Below are positions 1 to 8,731 of a stretch of 64,000 nucleotides of DNA, piece by piece (position 1 is the stretch's first letter; the number at the start of each line of letters is the position of its first letter). Origin of the DNA: Candidatus Ozemobacteraceae bacterium. GTDB lineage: Bacteria; Muiribacteriota; Ozemobacteria; Ozemobacterales; Ozemobacteraceae. The stretch spans positions 1-64,000 of the forward strand of contig DAOSOK010000003.1 in NCBI GenBank assembly GCA_035373905.1. Reading direction: 5' to 3'. Both the position numbers and the translations under genes were made by a program. A model generated the notes under the pieces. The model worked only from the letters and a program-made list of their open reading frames with translations. It searched no databases and was not told the origin of the DNA.

Positions 1-266
1 CCCTGTGCCATCCCAACCCGCTGCTGGCGCCATTGCATATCATGGGTGATATTTCACGCACCGTCGCGCTGGCGATCCGCCTGTTCGGCAATGTGATGAG
101 CGAGAATTTCGTCGGCGGCCTCTTGATCTCGCTGGTGCCGTTTTTCGTCCCCGTCGTCATGAAACTGTTCGGCCTGCTGACCGGGTTCGTGCAGGCCTGC
201 ATCTTCTCCCTGCTGGCCGCGGTGTTTCTCGCCGCGGCGACCGCGGAGGAAGAACCCGAAAGCTGA
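1..266 (+). CDS. atpB: N-ATPase F0 subunit a, C-terminal part (cut by window start)
   Basis: Partial membrane subunit a of a rotary ATPase, readable from base 3 to a TGA at 264-266 (87 residues). It carries the family hallmark, the stator arginine in a helix reading ALAIRLFGNVMS. A later helix, FVQACIFSLL, holds a glutamine at the position where subunit a usually has a conserved polar residue. The fragment forms the half-channel that passes ions to the c ring. It is followed 13 bases later by the c subunit, preceded by an AAAGGAG ribosome site. The order a-c-b-alpha-gamma with no delta gene matches the end of the atpDCQRBEFAG operon of N-type ATPases. The beta, epsilon, Q and R genes should lie just outside the window. 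Confidence 0.9.
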   Translation, partial: LCHPNPLLAPLHIMGDISRTVALAIRLFGNVMSENFVGGLLISLVPFFVPVVMKLFGLLTGFVQACIFSLLAAVFLAAATAEEEPES

Positions 267-279
267 AAGGAGTCTCGAC

Positions 280-558
280 ATGGAACCGTTGACCCTGATC
301 GCCATAACCTCGATGATCGCGGCGGGCGCCCTGATGTTCCTCGGCACGGTGGCCCCCGCCTTTTGCGAAATGAAAGCCATTCTTGCGGCGCTGGAAGCCC
401 TGACAAAACAGCCGGACGAAGCCGGCCCGATCACCCGCACCTTGTTCGTCGGCCTCGCGATGATCGAATCGATGGCGATCTACTGTTTCGTCATCGCAAT
501 GATCCTCCTCCTGGCGAACCCCTTCTGGAACCACTTCATCACGAAAGCGGCCCACTGA
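280..558 (+). CDS. atpE: N-ATPase F0 subunit c (rotor ring), Na+-type signature
   Basis: A 92-residue two-helix hairpin; c subunits form the rotor ring. The loop KQPDEAG is the usual RQP-type polar loop (residues 43-49). In helix 2 the ion-binding carboxylate is Glu63, followed by Ser64, with Tyr68 one turn on (MIESMAIY). This E-S-Y arrangement is the known signature of Na+-binding c rings such as that of Ilyobacter. In helix 1 the position aligned with the Na+-liganding glutamine of Ilyobacter is Glu30, so each hairpin may carry two carboxylates. Extra carboxylates are reported for N-ATPase c subunits. The AAAGGAG at 267-273 fixes the ATG. Na+ coupling is inferred from residues only. Confidence 0.92.
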   Translation: MEPLTLIAITSMIAAGALMFLGTVAPAFCEMKAILAALEALTKQPDEAGPITRTLFVGLAMIESMAIYCFVIAMILLLANPFWNHFITKAAH

Positions 559-560
559 CC

Positions 561-1343
561 ATGCATATCGACTGGTTCACGTTCGTGGCGCAGATCGTGA
601 ATTTCTTCGTCCTGGTCTGGATCCTCAAATATGCCCTGTATCAACCGATTCTCGACGCTCTCGAAACGCGCCGACGGACGGTCGAGGCCGCCGTTTCCGA
701 CGCTGCCGCGGCCCGGGAAGCTGCTGACCGTGACCGGAAGGCGCTTTCCGAGGAACGGGACGCCTATGAGCACCAGAAAGCCGCCATGCAGCGGCAGCTC
801 ACGGAAGAGCTCGAAGCGGAGCGTGTGCGGCGGCTCGAAGAGGCGCGGCGCGAACTCGAGGAGATGAGCACCGGCTGGAAACGCCGGATCGAAGCGGAGA
901 AAGAGACGGCCGGCCGCCTGCTCGCGGACCTGGCAGGGACGGAACTGATGAACGCCGCGCGCAAGATGATGCACGATCTCAGCGACTCGGACCTCGACGA
1001 GGCGATGGCGCGGGCGTTTCTCCGGAGATGGCGCGAGACGCCCGCCGGCGAGCGGGGACACCGTAAGGAACTGATCGACGCGTGCAGAACCCCGATCGTC
1101 ATCCGGACATCGTCTTCCCTGCCCGCCGGGCTTCGAGATGATATAGCGCATACGATTCTTCAGGATGCCGAACGGCCCGACGGGAAGAACCCGGCCGTCG
1201 CGTTCACGTGGGAAACGGCCCCCGACCTGATCGGCGGCATCGAGGTGCATATCGGCGACAGGCGCATCGCCTGGACATTCTCGGACTACCTGGCGATGCT
1301 CGAAGAGCGCATCCACGAACTTCTCCAGGAACGCACGGCATGA
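561..1343 (+). CDS. atpF: N-ATPase subunit b (peripheral stalk), long form
   Basis: Peripheral stalk subunit of 260 residues, starting two bases after the c-subunit stop. One membrane helix near the N-terminus (IDWFTFVAQIVNFFVLVWIL) is followed by a long charged coiled coil to about residue 140, as in all b subunits. It is longer than a typical F-type b (about 160 residues). The C-terminal 100 residues form a separate globular-looking part that may replace the missing delta subunit; N-ATPase operons lack a delta gene. The stop overlaps the start of the alpha gene (ATGA at 1340-1343), so translation is probably coupled. The function of the C-terminal part is inferred from length and context. 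Confidence 0.88.
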   Translation: MHIDWFTFVAQIVNFFVLVWILKYALYQPILDALETRRRTVEAAVSDAAAAREAADRDRKALSEERDAYEHQKAAMQRQLTEELEAERVRRLEEARRELEEMSTGWKRRIEAEKETAGRLLADLAGTELMNAARKMMHDLSDSDLDEAMARAFLRRWRETPAGERGHRKELIDACRTPIVIRTSSSLPAGLRDDIAHTILQDAERPDGKNPAVAFTWETAPDLIGGIEVHIGDRRIAWTFSDYLAMLEERIHELLQERTA

Positions 1344-2992
1344 AGCGACGCCCCGTTGCCGAGGAGATGCGGCCGATCTTCGAGCGCACCGTGACCGCCC
1401 TCGAAAAAGCCGAAAAGCTCGTGTCAGGCAGTCTGGCAGACCGCGAATCACCTCCGCCGGTTCGTCCCGACAGCGAGCTGGGCCCGATCTTCAGTCGCAC
1501 GGTGACGGCCCTCACGAAAGCGAAAGAGCGGGTTTCCGGCAGTCTCGCCGTCGTCGAAACCGGCCGGCTCGAGAGCGTCTCGTCCGGCGTCGCCGTGGTG
1601 CACGGCCTTCCCGACGTGAAGCTCGACGAACTCGTGCGCTTCGGAAACGGATCGGCAGGCGTCGCCGTCAACCTCGAACCGGACCGCGTCGGCTGCATCC
1701 TGCTCGAAGAGGCCGCCGGGATCTCGGCCGGCTCGTCGGTCAGACGCCTCGACCGCGTGATGGACGTGCCCGTCGGGGACGGCCTTCTCGGAAGGATCAT
1801 GACGCCCCTCGGCAGGCCGCTCGACGGCCGCGGTCCCCTTCTCTTCACCGAGCGCCTCCCCATCGAGCGGCGGGCGCCGGAGATCGCCGACCGCGAACCG
1901 GTCACCGTGCCCCTTCAGACCGGCATCAAAGTGATCGACGCGCTGATCCCGATTGGCCGAGGCCAGCGCCAGTTGATCCTCGGCGACCGGCAGACGGGCA
2001 AGACGTCGATCGCCCTCGCCGCGATGATGAACCAGCGGGACAGCGGGGTGATCTGCGTCTACTGCGCCATCGGCCAGCGCGGCGCGAGCGTCGCGAAGGC
2101 GATCGAGGACCTGCGCTCGTCGGGCTCGATGGAACACTCGATCGTCGTCGTGGCCGAGCCGGCAGGCGGTCCCGGGCTTCAATATATCGCCCCGTATGCG
2201 GCGACAAGCATCGCCGAATGGTTCATGGAGCGCGGCCGCGACGCGCTCGTCGTCTACGACGATCTAGGCTGCCACGCGCGCGCCTGGCGCGAGATTTCGC
2301 TTCTCCTGCGACGACCGCCGGGCAGGGAGGCGTTTCCCGGCGACGTGTTCTACCTTCACTCGCGCCTGCTCGAGCGCTCCACGCACCTCAGCCGGAAGCG
2401 CGGCGGCGGCTCGTTGACGGCGCTGCCGATCGTCGAAACCGAGGCGCAAAATATCTCAGCATATATACCGACAAATCTCATTTCCATCACGGACGGGCAG
2501 ATATACCTGTCGCCGCTCCTGTTTCAGAAGGGGACGCTGCCGGCCGTCGACATCGGCCGCTCTGTCTCGCGCGTCGGCGGGAAGGCCCAGCTGCCCGCCT
2601 ACCACGCGGCGGCGGCGGAAGTGAAACTGCGATTTTCCCAGTTCGAGGAACTGGAGATGTTCGCGAGATTCGGCACGCGACTCGATGAACCGACCCGACG
2701 AACGATCGAGCACGGCCGTCGGATACGGGAATGCCTGAAGCAAGGGCCGACCGAGCGGCTCGACGTTCTCCGGCAGATCCTGCTGCTGCTCGCTCTGACG
2801 CGCGGCCTGCTCGAGGACCAGCCGCCTGACCGCCTGCGGGAGGTTCAGCAAGCCTTGTGCGAAGCCGCGTCGGCGATACCCGGCGAGATCCGCGAGCGAA
2901 TCCTGCGCCGTGAAACGCTGAGCGGGGAAGACGAAGCCGCGCTTCTCGCCATTGCCGGAAACGCTCTGCCCGCGCGAAAAACGGCCGCATGA
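1340..2992 (+). CDS. atpA: N-ATPase F1 subunit alpha with duplicated N-terminal helix
   Basis: Non-catalytic alpha subunit of the F1 head, 550 residues. Walker A is GDRQTGKTS, and the central domain has the usual QRGASVAK and YDDLGCHA motifs. I chose ATG 1340 because it overlaps the previous stop (ATGA) and the upstream extension only overlaps atpF. The N-terminus is odd. Residues 10-33 and 47-70 are near copies of each other (PIFERTVTALEKAEKLVSGS versus PIFSRTVTALTKAKERVSGS). This doubles the helix that normally contacts delta or the stalk. The 3' end overlaps atpG by ATGA. Confidence 0.95.
   Translation: MKRRPVAEEMRPIFERTVTALEKAEKLVSGSLADRESPPPVRPDSELGPIFSRTVTALTKAKERVSGSLAVVETGRLESVSSGVAVVHGLPDVKLDELVRFGNGSAGVAVNLEPDRVGCILLEEAAGISAGSSVRRLDRVMDVPVGDGLLGRIMTPLGRPLDGRGPLLFTERLPIERRAPEIADREPVTVPLQTGIKVIDALIPIGRGQRQLILGDRQTGKTSIALAAMMNQRDSGVICVYCAIGQRGASVAKAIEDLRSSGSMEHSIVVVAEPAGGPGLQYIAPYAATSIAEWFMERGRDALVVYDDLGCHARAWREISLLLRRPPGREAFPGDVFYLHSRLLERSTHLSRKRGGGSLTALPIVETEAQNISAYIPTNLISITDGQIYLSPLLFQKGTLPAVDIGRSVSRVGGKAQLPAYHAAAAEVKLRFSQFEELEMFARFGTRLDEPTRRTIEHGRRIRECLKQGPTERLDVLRQILLLLALTRGLLEDQPPDRLREVQQALCEAASAIPGEIRERILRRETLSGEDEAALLAIAGNALPARKTAA
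1367..1549 (+). repeat. In-frame tandem duplication in atpA (two 72-bp units, period 111 bp)
   Basis: Units at 1367-1438 and 1478-1549 encode 24-residue segments that match at most positions. The shared cores are PIF-RTVTAL and VSGSLA. The 39-bp spacer between them encodes a Pro/Asp-rich linker. The differences are mostly synonymous or conservative, suggesting a duplication kept under selection. Confidence 0.85.
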
Positions 2993-3882
2993 GCCGGACG
3001 ATCGCCGACATCCGGCGCCACATCCAGAGCGCCGAAGGGCTGAAATCCGTCGTGAAGACGATGAAGACGCTCGCCATGGTGAGCATCGGGCCGTATGAGC
3101 GGGCCATGCCTTTCCTCGACGAGTACGAGACGTCCGTGGAAACGGGGTTCCGGGCCCTTCTCTGGAACGCGGATGCCGCCGTCCTGGAGCGGCTCTGCGA
3201 ACCCGCCCCGGGCCCGACCGGCGCCATCGTGTTCGGCACCGATCACGGCATGGCGGCCGATTTCAACGAGACGCTCGCCAGCTTCGTCGCGAAGACTCTC
3301 CGCAGCCACGCTGACGGCTGCCACATCTGGCCCGTCGGGGAACTGCTCGCGGGGCGGCTTGAAGGCTCTGGCCTGCCGATGTCGGCGCCCGTCAAGGCCC
3401 CCGAATCCGTCGACGGCATTCCCGGCCTGCTGAGCTGTCTGCTGTATGACGTCGACCGCAGAAGGGCCCGCGAGGGACTCGGCCGTATCGTGGTTTTCCA
3501 CCAGGTCCCCATCTGGGGCGCGGGTTGCGAACCGGCATCGAGCGCCCTTCTCCCGCTCGACCGCGCATGGCTTGACGGCATCGTGGCCCGGGCATGGCCG
3601 TCCCGAAGGCTTCCCGAGCCGATCGACGCGTTCCTGCCGACCGTCGAGGCCCTGCTGCGCGAGCACCTGTTCGCGAGCCTGTTTCGGGCCTGCGTCAGCT
3701 CCGCCGCCGCCGAGCACGCCGTCCGGCTCGCTTCGATGCAGCGCGCCGAACGCAACATCAACGACCTCCTCGATGCGCTCGGCCGGGAGTACAACGAACA
3801 GCGCCAGACCCTCATCTCTGAGGAACTGTTCGACGTGATCGCGGGCTTCGAGGTCCTCAAGACCAGCGATCGCCCCTGTTGA
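2989..3882 (+). CDS. atpG: N-ATPase F1 subunit gamma
   Basis: Central rotor shaft of F1, 297 residues. The N-terminal helix (IADIRRHIQSAEGLKSVVKT, then MKTLAMVSI) and the C-terminal helix (RNINDLLDALGREYNEQRQ) are the two conserved coiled-coil segments that insert into the alpha/beta head. The middle is divergent, as is usual for N-ATPases. Start and upstream stop overlap by four bases. It is the last gene of the atp operon, as in known N-ATPase clusters. A short hairpin follows at 3892-3912. Confidence 0.9.
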   Translation: MSRTIADIRRHIQSAEGLKSVVKTMKTLAMVSIGPYERAMPFLDEYETSVETGFRALLWNADAAVLERLCEPAPGPTGAIVFGTDHGMAADFNETLASFVAKTLRSHADGCHIWPVGELLAGRLEGSGLPMSAPVKAPESVDGIPGLLSCLLYDVDRRRAREGLGRIVVFHQVPIWGAGCEPASSALLPLDRAWLDGIVARAWPSRRLPEPIDAFLPTVEALLREHLFASLFRACVSSAAAEHAVRLASMQRAERNINDLLDALGREYNEQRQTLISEELFDVIAGFEVLKTSDRPC

Positions 3883-3891
3883 ACGTCAAGA

Positions 3892-3912
3892 CCGGGACGT
3901 TTATCATCCCGG
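3892..3912 (+). terminator. Possible terminator hairpin after atpG
   Basis: Inverted repeat CCGGGA / TCCCGG with a 9-base loop, 10 bases after the atpG stop. No T-run follows, so intrinsic termination is uncertain. Confidence 0.3.
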
Positions 3913-3964
3913 GAAAGCGACATCCATTTCTCTCCAGAAAATCCTTCCGCCCGGAGGCAGACAC

Positions 3965-4900
3965 ATGGTTTTCCGTAACGCCCGCCCCCTGAGACTCGCG
4001 CTCGTCCTCGCATGCTCCATCTTCGTGTCGCAGGCGGTGTTTGCCGCGTCCGCATCGGTCTTCGAGTTCCCGGAGGGCGCCGGCGAGGGCGAGTTCGGAG
4101 TTTCCGCCCGCCTCGCGTCCGAAGGACCGGTCGTCGGGCCGGTTTCCCTTCAGCCCATACCCGATGGAATCGCGGTTCTCGACGGCATCAATTCACGTAT
4201 CGTGAAACTCGACGCCGCTGGAAAACCGGTGGGGAGCGTCATTCTGCCGAAGGGCTCCTACACCGATCTGGCGGCAACGTCCGACGGTAAACTCTGGACG
4301 ATCGAGACCGATGCCCGGGCGGTCTGCTGCGCGCTTGGCGACACCGCCGAGGTGCAGTTCCGGCTGCCGTCCGAAGACGGTTTTCCGAAGCAGATCGACG
4401 GTCTCGTCGCCCTTCCCGAGGCTCTCGTCGTCGCCGATTACGCGACGGCCAAACTGTACTGGTTCGGGTTCGACGGAACGCCGATCAAAACGGTGCCGTG
4501 GCCGACCGCCCTCGGCATCGCCGCCGGTCCCGACGCGAGCCTCTGCTTCCTTGCGCTCGGAGACGACGATCTCTATGATCGGTTCGTGCGCATCGACGGA
4601 ACAGGCGCCTCGTCTGAAACGGTGATTCGGGGAACGGCCCTCGACGGCGCCCGGCTTCTCGGCTTTCTTCCCGACGGGCGTGCCGCCGCCTGCGGCTATG
4701 TGTCACGGGAACCCCTTGCACGGCAGGTGTTCGCGATCGAAGCGGACGGAAATACCACGCCTCTCGAAACGATCCCGACCCCCGGCGGCCTCCTGTTCTC
4801 GAACCGCATCGGGATCGTCAGCAACGGCGCGGTGTGGCTGAACCTCTCGCCGCTCGCCGCGCCGAAGGTCGTTTTCTCCCGATACGACCTGATTCCCTGA
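3965..4900 (+). CDS. Exported beta-propeller-like protein, function unknown
   Basis: 311 residues with a clear Sec signal peptide (basic start, hydrophobic core to about residue 27, AFA-A cleavage region). The rest is a series of short strands with recurrent motifs such as GIAVLDGINSRIVKLDAAGK and GLVALPEALVVADYATAK. These resemble NHL or SMP-30 type propeller blades that end in a residue pair and a turn. No catalytic residues can be named. It is probably periplasmic. A GGAGG upstream (3953-3957) supports the ATG at 3965. It stands alone between the ATPase operon and a palindromic repeat. A role in ligand or sugar binding would be a guess. Confidence 0.7.
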   Translation: MVFRNARPLRLALVLACSIFVSQAVFAASASVFEFPEGAGEGEFGVSARLASEGPVVGPVSLQPIPDGIAVLDGINSRIVKLDAAGKPVGSVILPKGSYTDLAATSDGKLWTIETDARAVCCALGDTAEVQFRLPSEDGFPKQIDGLVALPEALVVADYATAKLYWFGFDGTPIKTVPWPTALGIAAGPDASLCFLALGDDDLYDRFVRIDGTGASSETVIRGTALDGARLLGFLPDGRAAACGYVSREPLARQVFAIEADGNTTPLETIPTPGGLLFSNRIGIVSNGAVWLNLSPLAAPKVVFSRYDLIP

Positions 4901-4923
4901 CACCCGTTCGCATTTCGGACCTG

Positions 4924-4949
4924 TAGGGGCGGTTCGCGAACCGCCCCTA
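4924..4949. repeat. Perfect 26-bp palindrome, GTAGGGGCGG repeat family (copy 1); may terminate
   Basis: Perfect palindrome with arms TAGGGGCGGTTCG / CGAACCGCCCCTA, 23 bases after the previous stop and followed by TGTTTT. It resembles the palindromes at 48638-48658 and 49739-49759, so it is a dispersed repeat that could also act as a terminator. Confidence 0.75.
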
Positions 4950-5142
4950 TACCTGTTTTCGGGGGGATTTCCCATGGAGGTGTGACGAGAGAAAAAAATA
5001 TTCTTCAGGATCGGCGCGCTCATGCCGATGAAAATAGAGCGACAGCGTTTTTCCTCCGCTCAGCCCCGACAGGGACGTCGGAAACGCGGAGGAGCCGGAA
5101 AACCGGCAGGGTCGCAGGATACCAAAGCAAGGAGCGCGCCCC

Positions 5143-6783
5143 GTGTGGAATAAACTCAGAGCTCGACACTATTCGATTCTCGTCCTGCTCTCGATCGTCT
5201 CCCTGGAAACCTCCGCCATCGCCATCGACCGGTATCTGAGCAAGGGGGACGACGCCGCCTTCGAGGTCGAAGGCCGCTTCCGCAACAATGCCTTCGTGAC
5301 GCGTTTCCAGCAGGCCGATGCCCAGCACGGCGCGATTCCCGCCACTCTGTCCCAGGTGGCCCAGGCCGCCCAGGCGGCGGACATCCGTCTTGCGGCTTCG
5401 AAGTCGGTCGCCTCCCAGCGCAACGTCACCTTCGGCGTGAAGCCGGCGGGCAACGAACTGGCTCCGGCGAGCAAGGCGCTTCCCGACTGCGACACCTGGA
5501 TCAGTTACGCGGTCAAGAAGGGCGACTCCCTCAAGGCCATCGCCGACATGTTCGGCACGAAGGCCGCCACCCTCGCGCAGGCAAACGGCCTCAACACATC
5601 CTCCATCAAGGCCGGCCAAACGATCAGGATCCCGGCCCCCGACAACCGCATCGTCTACACTGTCCGCGCCGGCGACTCCCTGAACAAGATCGCAAGCCGC
5701 TTCGGAACGTCGATTCCCGGCCTGATCCGCGAGAACAATCTGAAGAGCCACGTCCTGATCGAGGACCAGAAGATCTACATCCCGATCCAGAAAAAGACGC
5801 AGGACCTCACGATCGCGAAAAGCGGCGACGTCCAGACCGTCATCGCCCCGCCGCTGATCAAGATCGAGAAGGAAGCCGCGAAGATCGCGAAGATCGACGG
5901 CCCCACCCTCCAGATCGCCGCGGCAACCCCCGACAAACCGAGCGTCACCATCACCCAGCATGATGCGACGTCGAAGCCCGCTCCGGTCGCGGCTCAGCCG
6001 ACCGTCGCCGCAGCCCCGAAAGCCGTAGCTCCGGCTCCGGCCCCGACCCCGGTGGCTGCATCGCTGGTCAAACCCGTCGTCGCCATGGCCCCGGCGGTGA
6101 AGCCGCAGCCCGCTCCCGCGCAGGCCCCCGTCCAGATCACGCAGGCCCCCCAGCCCGCTCCTCAGGCAGCTGCGCCCGCCGTCGATGCCGACACCCGCAT
6201 CGTCCAGCACACCGTGAAGAACGGCGAGAATCTCGCGACGATCGCCCGCCAGTACAAGACCTCCATCGGAAACATCCTGGCCCACAACAAGCTGTCCAAC
6301 TCGGCTCTCAAAACCGGACAGCAGGTCTGCGTGCCGGTCGACAAAAAATACTACCGCGTCATGCAGGTCACTTCCCGCAAGGCGGACGTCAGCACCCGGA
6401 TGGTCATGCCGGTCCGAGGCAGCCTGTCGGATTCCTACGGCTGGCGCAAGCACCCGGTGTATCGCAAGCGCCTGTTCCACGCCGGCATCGACATCTCTGC
6501 CCCCCGCGGCACCCAGATCTCCGCCGCCATGCCCGGGACCGTCGTGTACGCCGGCTGGCTTTCGGGATACGGCAAACTCGTCGTGATCCGCCATGCGAAC
6601 GGCCTCTCGACCCGCTACGGCCACTGCAGCAAGATCAGCGTCCGCAAGGGCCAGACGGTCAAGGCCGGCCAGGCGATCGCCAACGTCGGCGCGACGGGAG
6701 TCGCCACCGGCAATCATCTGCACTTCGAGGTTCGCCGCAACGGTCGCACGGTCAATCCGTCGCCGCTGCTGTTCGGCCGCTGA
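5143..6783 (+). CDS. LysM-domain M23 metallopeptidase (murein hydrolase or activator)
   Basis: 546 residues, GTG start preceded by AAGGAG. An N-terminal hydrophobic segment (YSILVLLSIVSLETSAIAI) exports or anchors the protein. LysM domains lie at about 120-165, 168-213 and 352-400 (for example YAVKKGDSLKAIADMFG). A low-complexity Ala/Pro linker separates the second and third. The C-terminal 130 residues are an M23 peptidase with the zinc-binding HxxxD pattern (HAGIDISAPRGT) and the catalytic HLHFEV motif. Both are intact, so it is probably an active peptidoglycan endopeptidase, though NlpD/EnvC-like activator roles are possible. It is followed 31 bases later by an outer-membrane-like protein. 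Confidence 0.92.
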   Translation: MWNKLRARHYSILVLLSIVSLETSAIAIDRYLSKGDDAAFEVEGRFRNNAFVTRFQQADAQHGAIPATLSQVAQAAQAADIRLAASKSVASQRNVTFGVKPAGNELAPASKALPDCDTWISYAVKKGDSLKAIADMFGTKAATLAQANGLNTSSIKAGQTIRIPAPDNRIVYTVRAGDSLNKIASRFGTSIPGLIRENNLKSHVLIEDQKIYIPIQKKTQDLTIAKSGDVQTVIAPPLIKIEKEAAKIAKIDGPTLQIAAATPDKPSVTITQHDATSKPAPVAAQPTVAAAPKAVAPAPAPTPVAASLVKPVVAMAPAVKPQPAPAQAPVQITQAPQPAPQAAAPAVDADTRIVQHTVKNGENLATIARQYKTSIGNILAHNKLSNSALKTGQQVCVPVDKKYYRVMQVTSRKADVSTRMVMPVRGSLSDSYGWRKHPVYRKRLFHAGIDISAPRGTQISAAMPGTVVYAGWLSGYGKLVVIRHANGLSTRYGHCSKISVRKGQTVKAGQAIANVGATGVATGNHLHFEVRRNGRTVNPSPLLFGR

Positions 6784-6814
6784 TTCAAGGAGGGCTTCCG
6801 CCGCTCGAACCGAC

Positions 6815-8731
6815 ATGCAACGCCCACCGCCGACACAGCCGGGCATCACGCCCCCGAGAAACCCCTTCATCGCCAGAGGACTCCTGGGAGCCCTGGCGGT
6901 GTCGCTCTTTTTCCTCGGCTCCGGCTTTTCGGGAAACGGCGTGCAGACCTCGCGGCGCGACGATACCCTGATCAAGCAACCCCTGTCGGGACCTTCCGTT
7001 CTGCCGGGCGTGTTCACGAATTTCAACCCCCGCAACATCCCGGAACTGCAGCAGATGCGCACCATTCCGGAAACCGGACCCGACGTTCTTCCGGAGATGC
7101 GCATGGATCGGGATGACGAGCTGTACGGTTCGCATCGGGTTCCGTTTTTCCCGGCCTCGACCGTCCGGCCGCCCGAAACAGGAACAAGCCTGCCCGTCAT
7201 CGATCGCCTGCCGCCCGGCTACACCGACCTGAACGAGCGCGAAGACCAGGTCGTCTTCAGTTCGAACCTGTTCACCGACACGAGCTTCTACGCGAACTCG
7301 GTGAACAAGGCGACATTCAACTCAAGCATCGACCGTGGCACCTTCTACGAGCAGAACCTGCGGTACGAACTGTTCACCACGCGCCATAACGGCGACTCGC
7401 TCTCGCTGGTCACCGACACGACGCACACGAACGACAAGCGCGCCTATAAGGACGGCTTCACCCTGAACCAGTTCACGCTGGAATCGCGGACGCCCCGGTC
7501 CCTGCTGGCGTTCGGCCACTCGTATCCCGAGTTTTCGAATTACACGATGACGCAGCAGGTCATGGGCCTGTACGGCACGCAGAAATTCGACAACACCGAG
7601 GTCCGCGGGTTCACCGGCTACAGGGCCGTGGAAAAAGACGACATCAAGAACCCCCGGTTCATCGGCGGCGTGCGGGTCGAGCACAGTTCGGACGAGTCGG
7701 CCGTCGTCGGCCTGAACGCCGTCTCGGCCAAGGACGTCCACGAGTATCCCGGCTCGGATCAGGACCTGCCGACGCAGGCGAACAGCGTGTATTCGCTCGA
7801 CGTCGCGCTTCGGCCGACGGAGAACATCTTCGTCAGCGGCGAGTATGCGGGCAGCCGCACCGACTACGACCGGCGCGACGAGACCGGCAACCGGCAGGGC
7901 GAGGCATACCGGGCCTCCGCCGCGTACGGCCGCGAAAATTACAAGGTCGAAGCCGGCGTCGAGGCCGGCGACACGGATTTTTTGAGCGTCATCGGCGAGG
8001 GGCCGCGCGACGAACGTGCCTACTACGCGCGCGTGTTCTACGAACTGAACAGATACGTTTCGACGCGGTTCGGCGACCGTTCCTCGCGTGACAATATCGC
8101 AAACTATAAACGTGCGACGCTGGTGCGCGACCAGCCGGAGTTCCAGATCACCGTGAAGCCGAGCGACTATTATCGCGACCTCCGAATCGACCTGTTCTTC
8201 CAGCCGCTCCGCGAGTATTCCGACAACGGGAACTTCGTCGACCGGTACCGCGACCTGCTCTGGATGGAGCTGAACCACAAGGCCGGCGCCCTGCGCTACT
8301 ACGCGGCGCTCAGCTCGACGATCGACAAGGACAAGGTCCAGACGCTCAACGACCGCGACGTCAGCAAATACGACGCGAAGATCGTCTGGGAATACGACGC
8401 CATGCGCCATCTTTACGGCCAGGTGAGCCGCGAGCAGGTCGACTACACGAAGGCCGGCGGAAGCGACATGACGCAAATCTACGGTTTGGGCGGCCGTTCG
8501 CAGTTTCACGAGGACGTGACGCTGAACCTCGACTACACGCACGAACGGGTCGACCCGGGCCGCGCGGCCGTCGATTCGACGCACGACCGGCTGAACTTTG
8601 CCCTGACGAAGGAATACAACAACATGTCGCGCATGATCCTCAGTCTCGAAGGCTCGAACAACACGTTCGGTGCAACCGGCCTGGAATACGCCGATTATTC
8701 GGCGCGCCTGCGGTATCTGAGGTCGTTCTGA
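6815..8731 (+). CDS. Probable outer-membrane beta-barrel protein
   Basis: 638 residues from ATG 6815; upstream codons in frame only overlap the M23 gene. A hydrophobic stretch at about residues 21-40 (ARGLLGALAVSLFFLGSGF) looks like a signal or anchor segment. From about residue 150 the protein has alternating strand patterns rich in Tyr, Arg and Asp with tight turns (for example YYARVFYELNRYVSTRF). It ends in Phe, as barrel proteins do. No known family is recognised. The AGGAGG at 6788-6793 is 21 bases from the ATG, so initiation may depend on the upstream gene. The stop overlaps the next ATG by one base. Confidence 0.65.
   Translation: MQRPPPTQPGITPPRNPFIARGLLGALAVSLFFLGSGFSGNGVQTSRRDDTLIKQPLSGPSVLPGVFTNFNPRNIPELQQMRTIPETGPDVLPEMRMDRDDELYGSHRVPFFPASTVRPPETGTSLPVIDRLPPGYTDLNEREDQVVFSSNLFTDTSFYANSVNKATFNSSIDRGTFYEQNLRYELFTTRHNGDSLSLVTDTTHTNDKRAYKDGFTLNQFTLESRTPRSLLAFGHSYPEFSNYTMTQQVMGLYGTQKFDNTEVRGFTGYRAVEKDDIKNPRFIGGVRVEHSSDESAVVGLNAVSAKDVHEYPGSDQDLPTQANSVYSLDVALRPTENIFVSGEYAGSRTDYDRRDETGNRQGEAYRASAAYGRENYKVEAGVEAGDTDFLSVIGEGPRDERAYYARVFYELNRYVSTRFGDRSSRDNIANYKRATLVRDQPEFQITVKPSDYYRDLRIDLFFQPLREYSDNGNFVDRYRDLLWMELNHKAGALRYYAALSSTIDKDKVQTLNDRDVSKYDAKIVWEYDAMRHLYGQVSREQVDYTKAGGSDMTQIYGLGGRSQFHEDVTLNLDYTHERVDPGRAAVDSTHDRLNFALTKEYNNMSRMILSLEGSNNTFGATGLEYADYSARLRYLRSF

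Noticed and set aside
5020..7200. A 726-residue open frame on the minus strand
   Set aside because: It lies antisense to the LysM/M23 peptidase and has low-complexity composition typical of a shadow frame.
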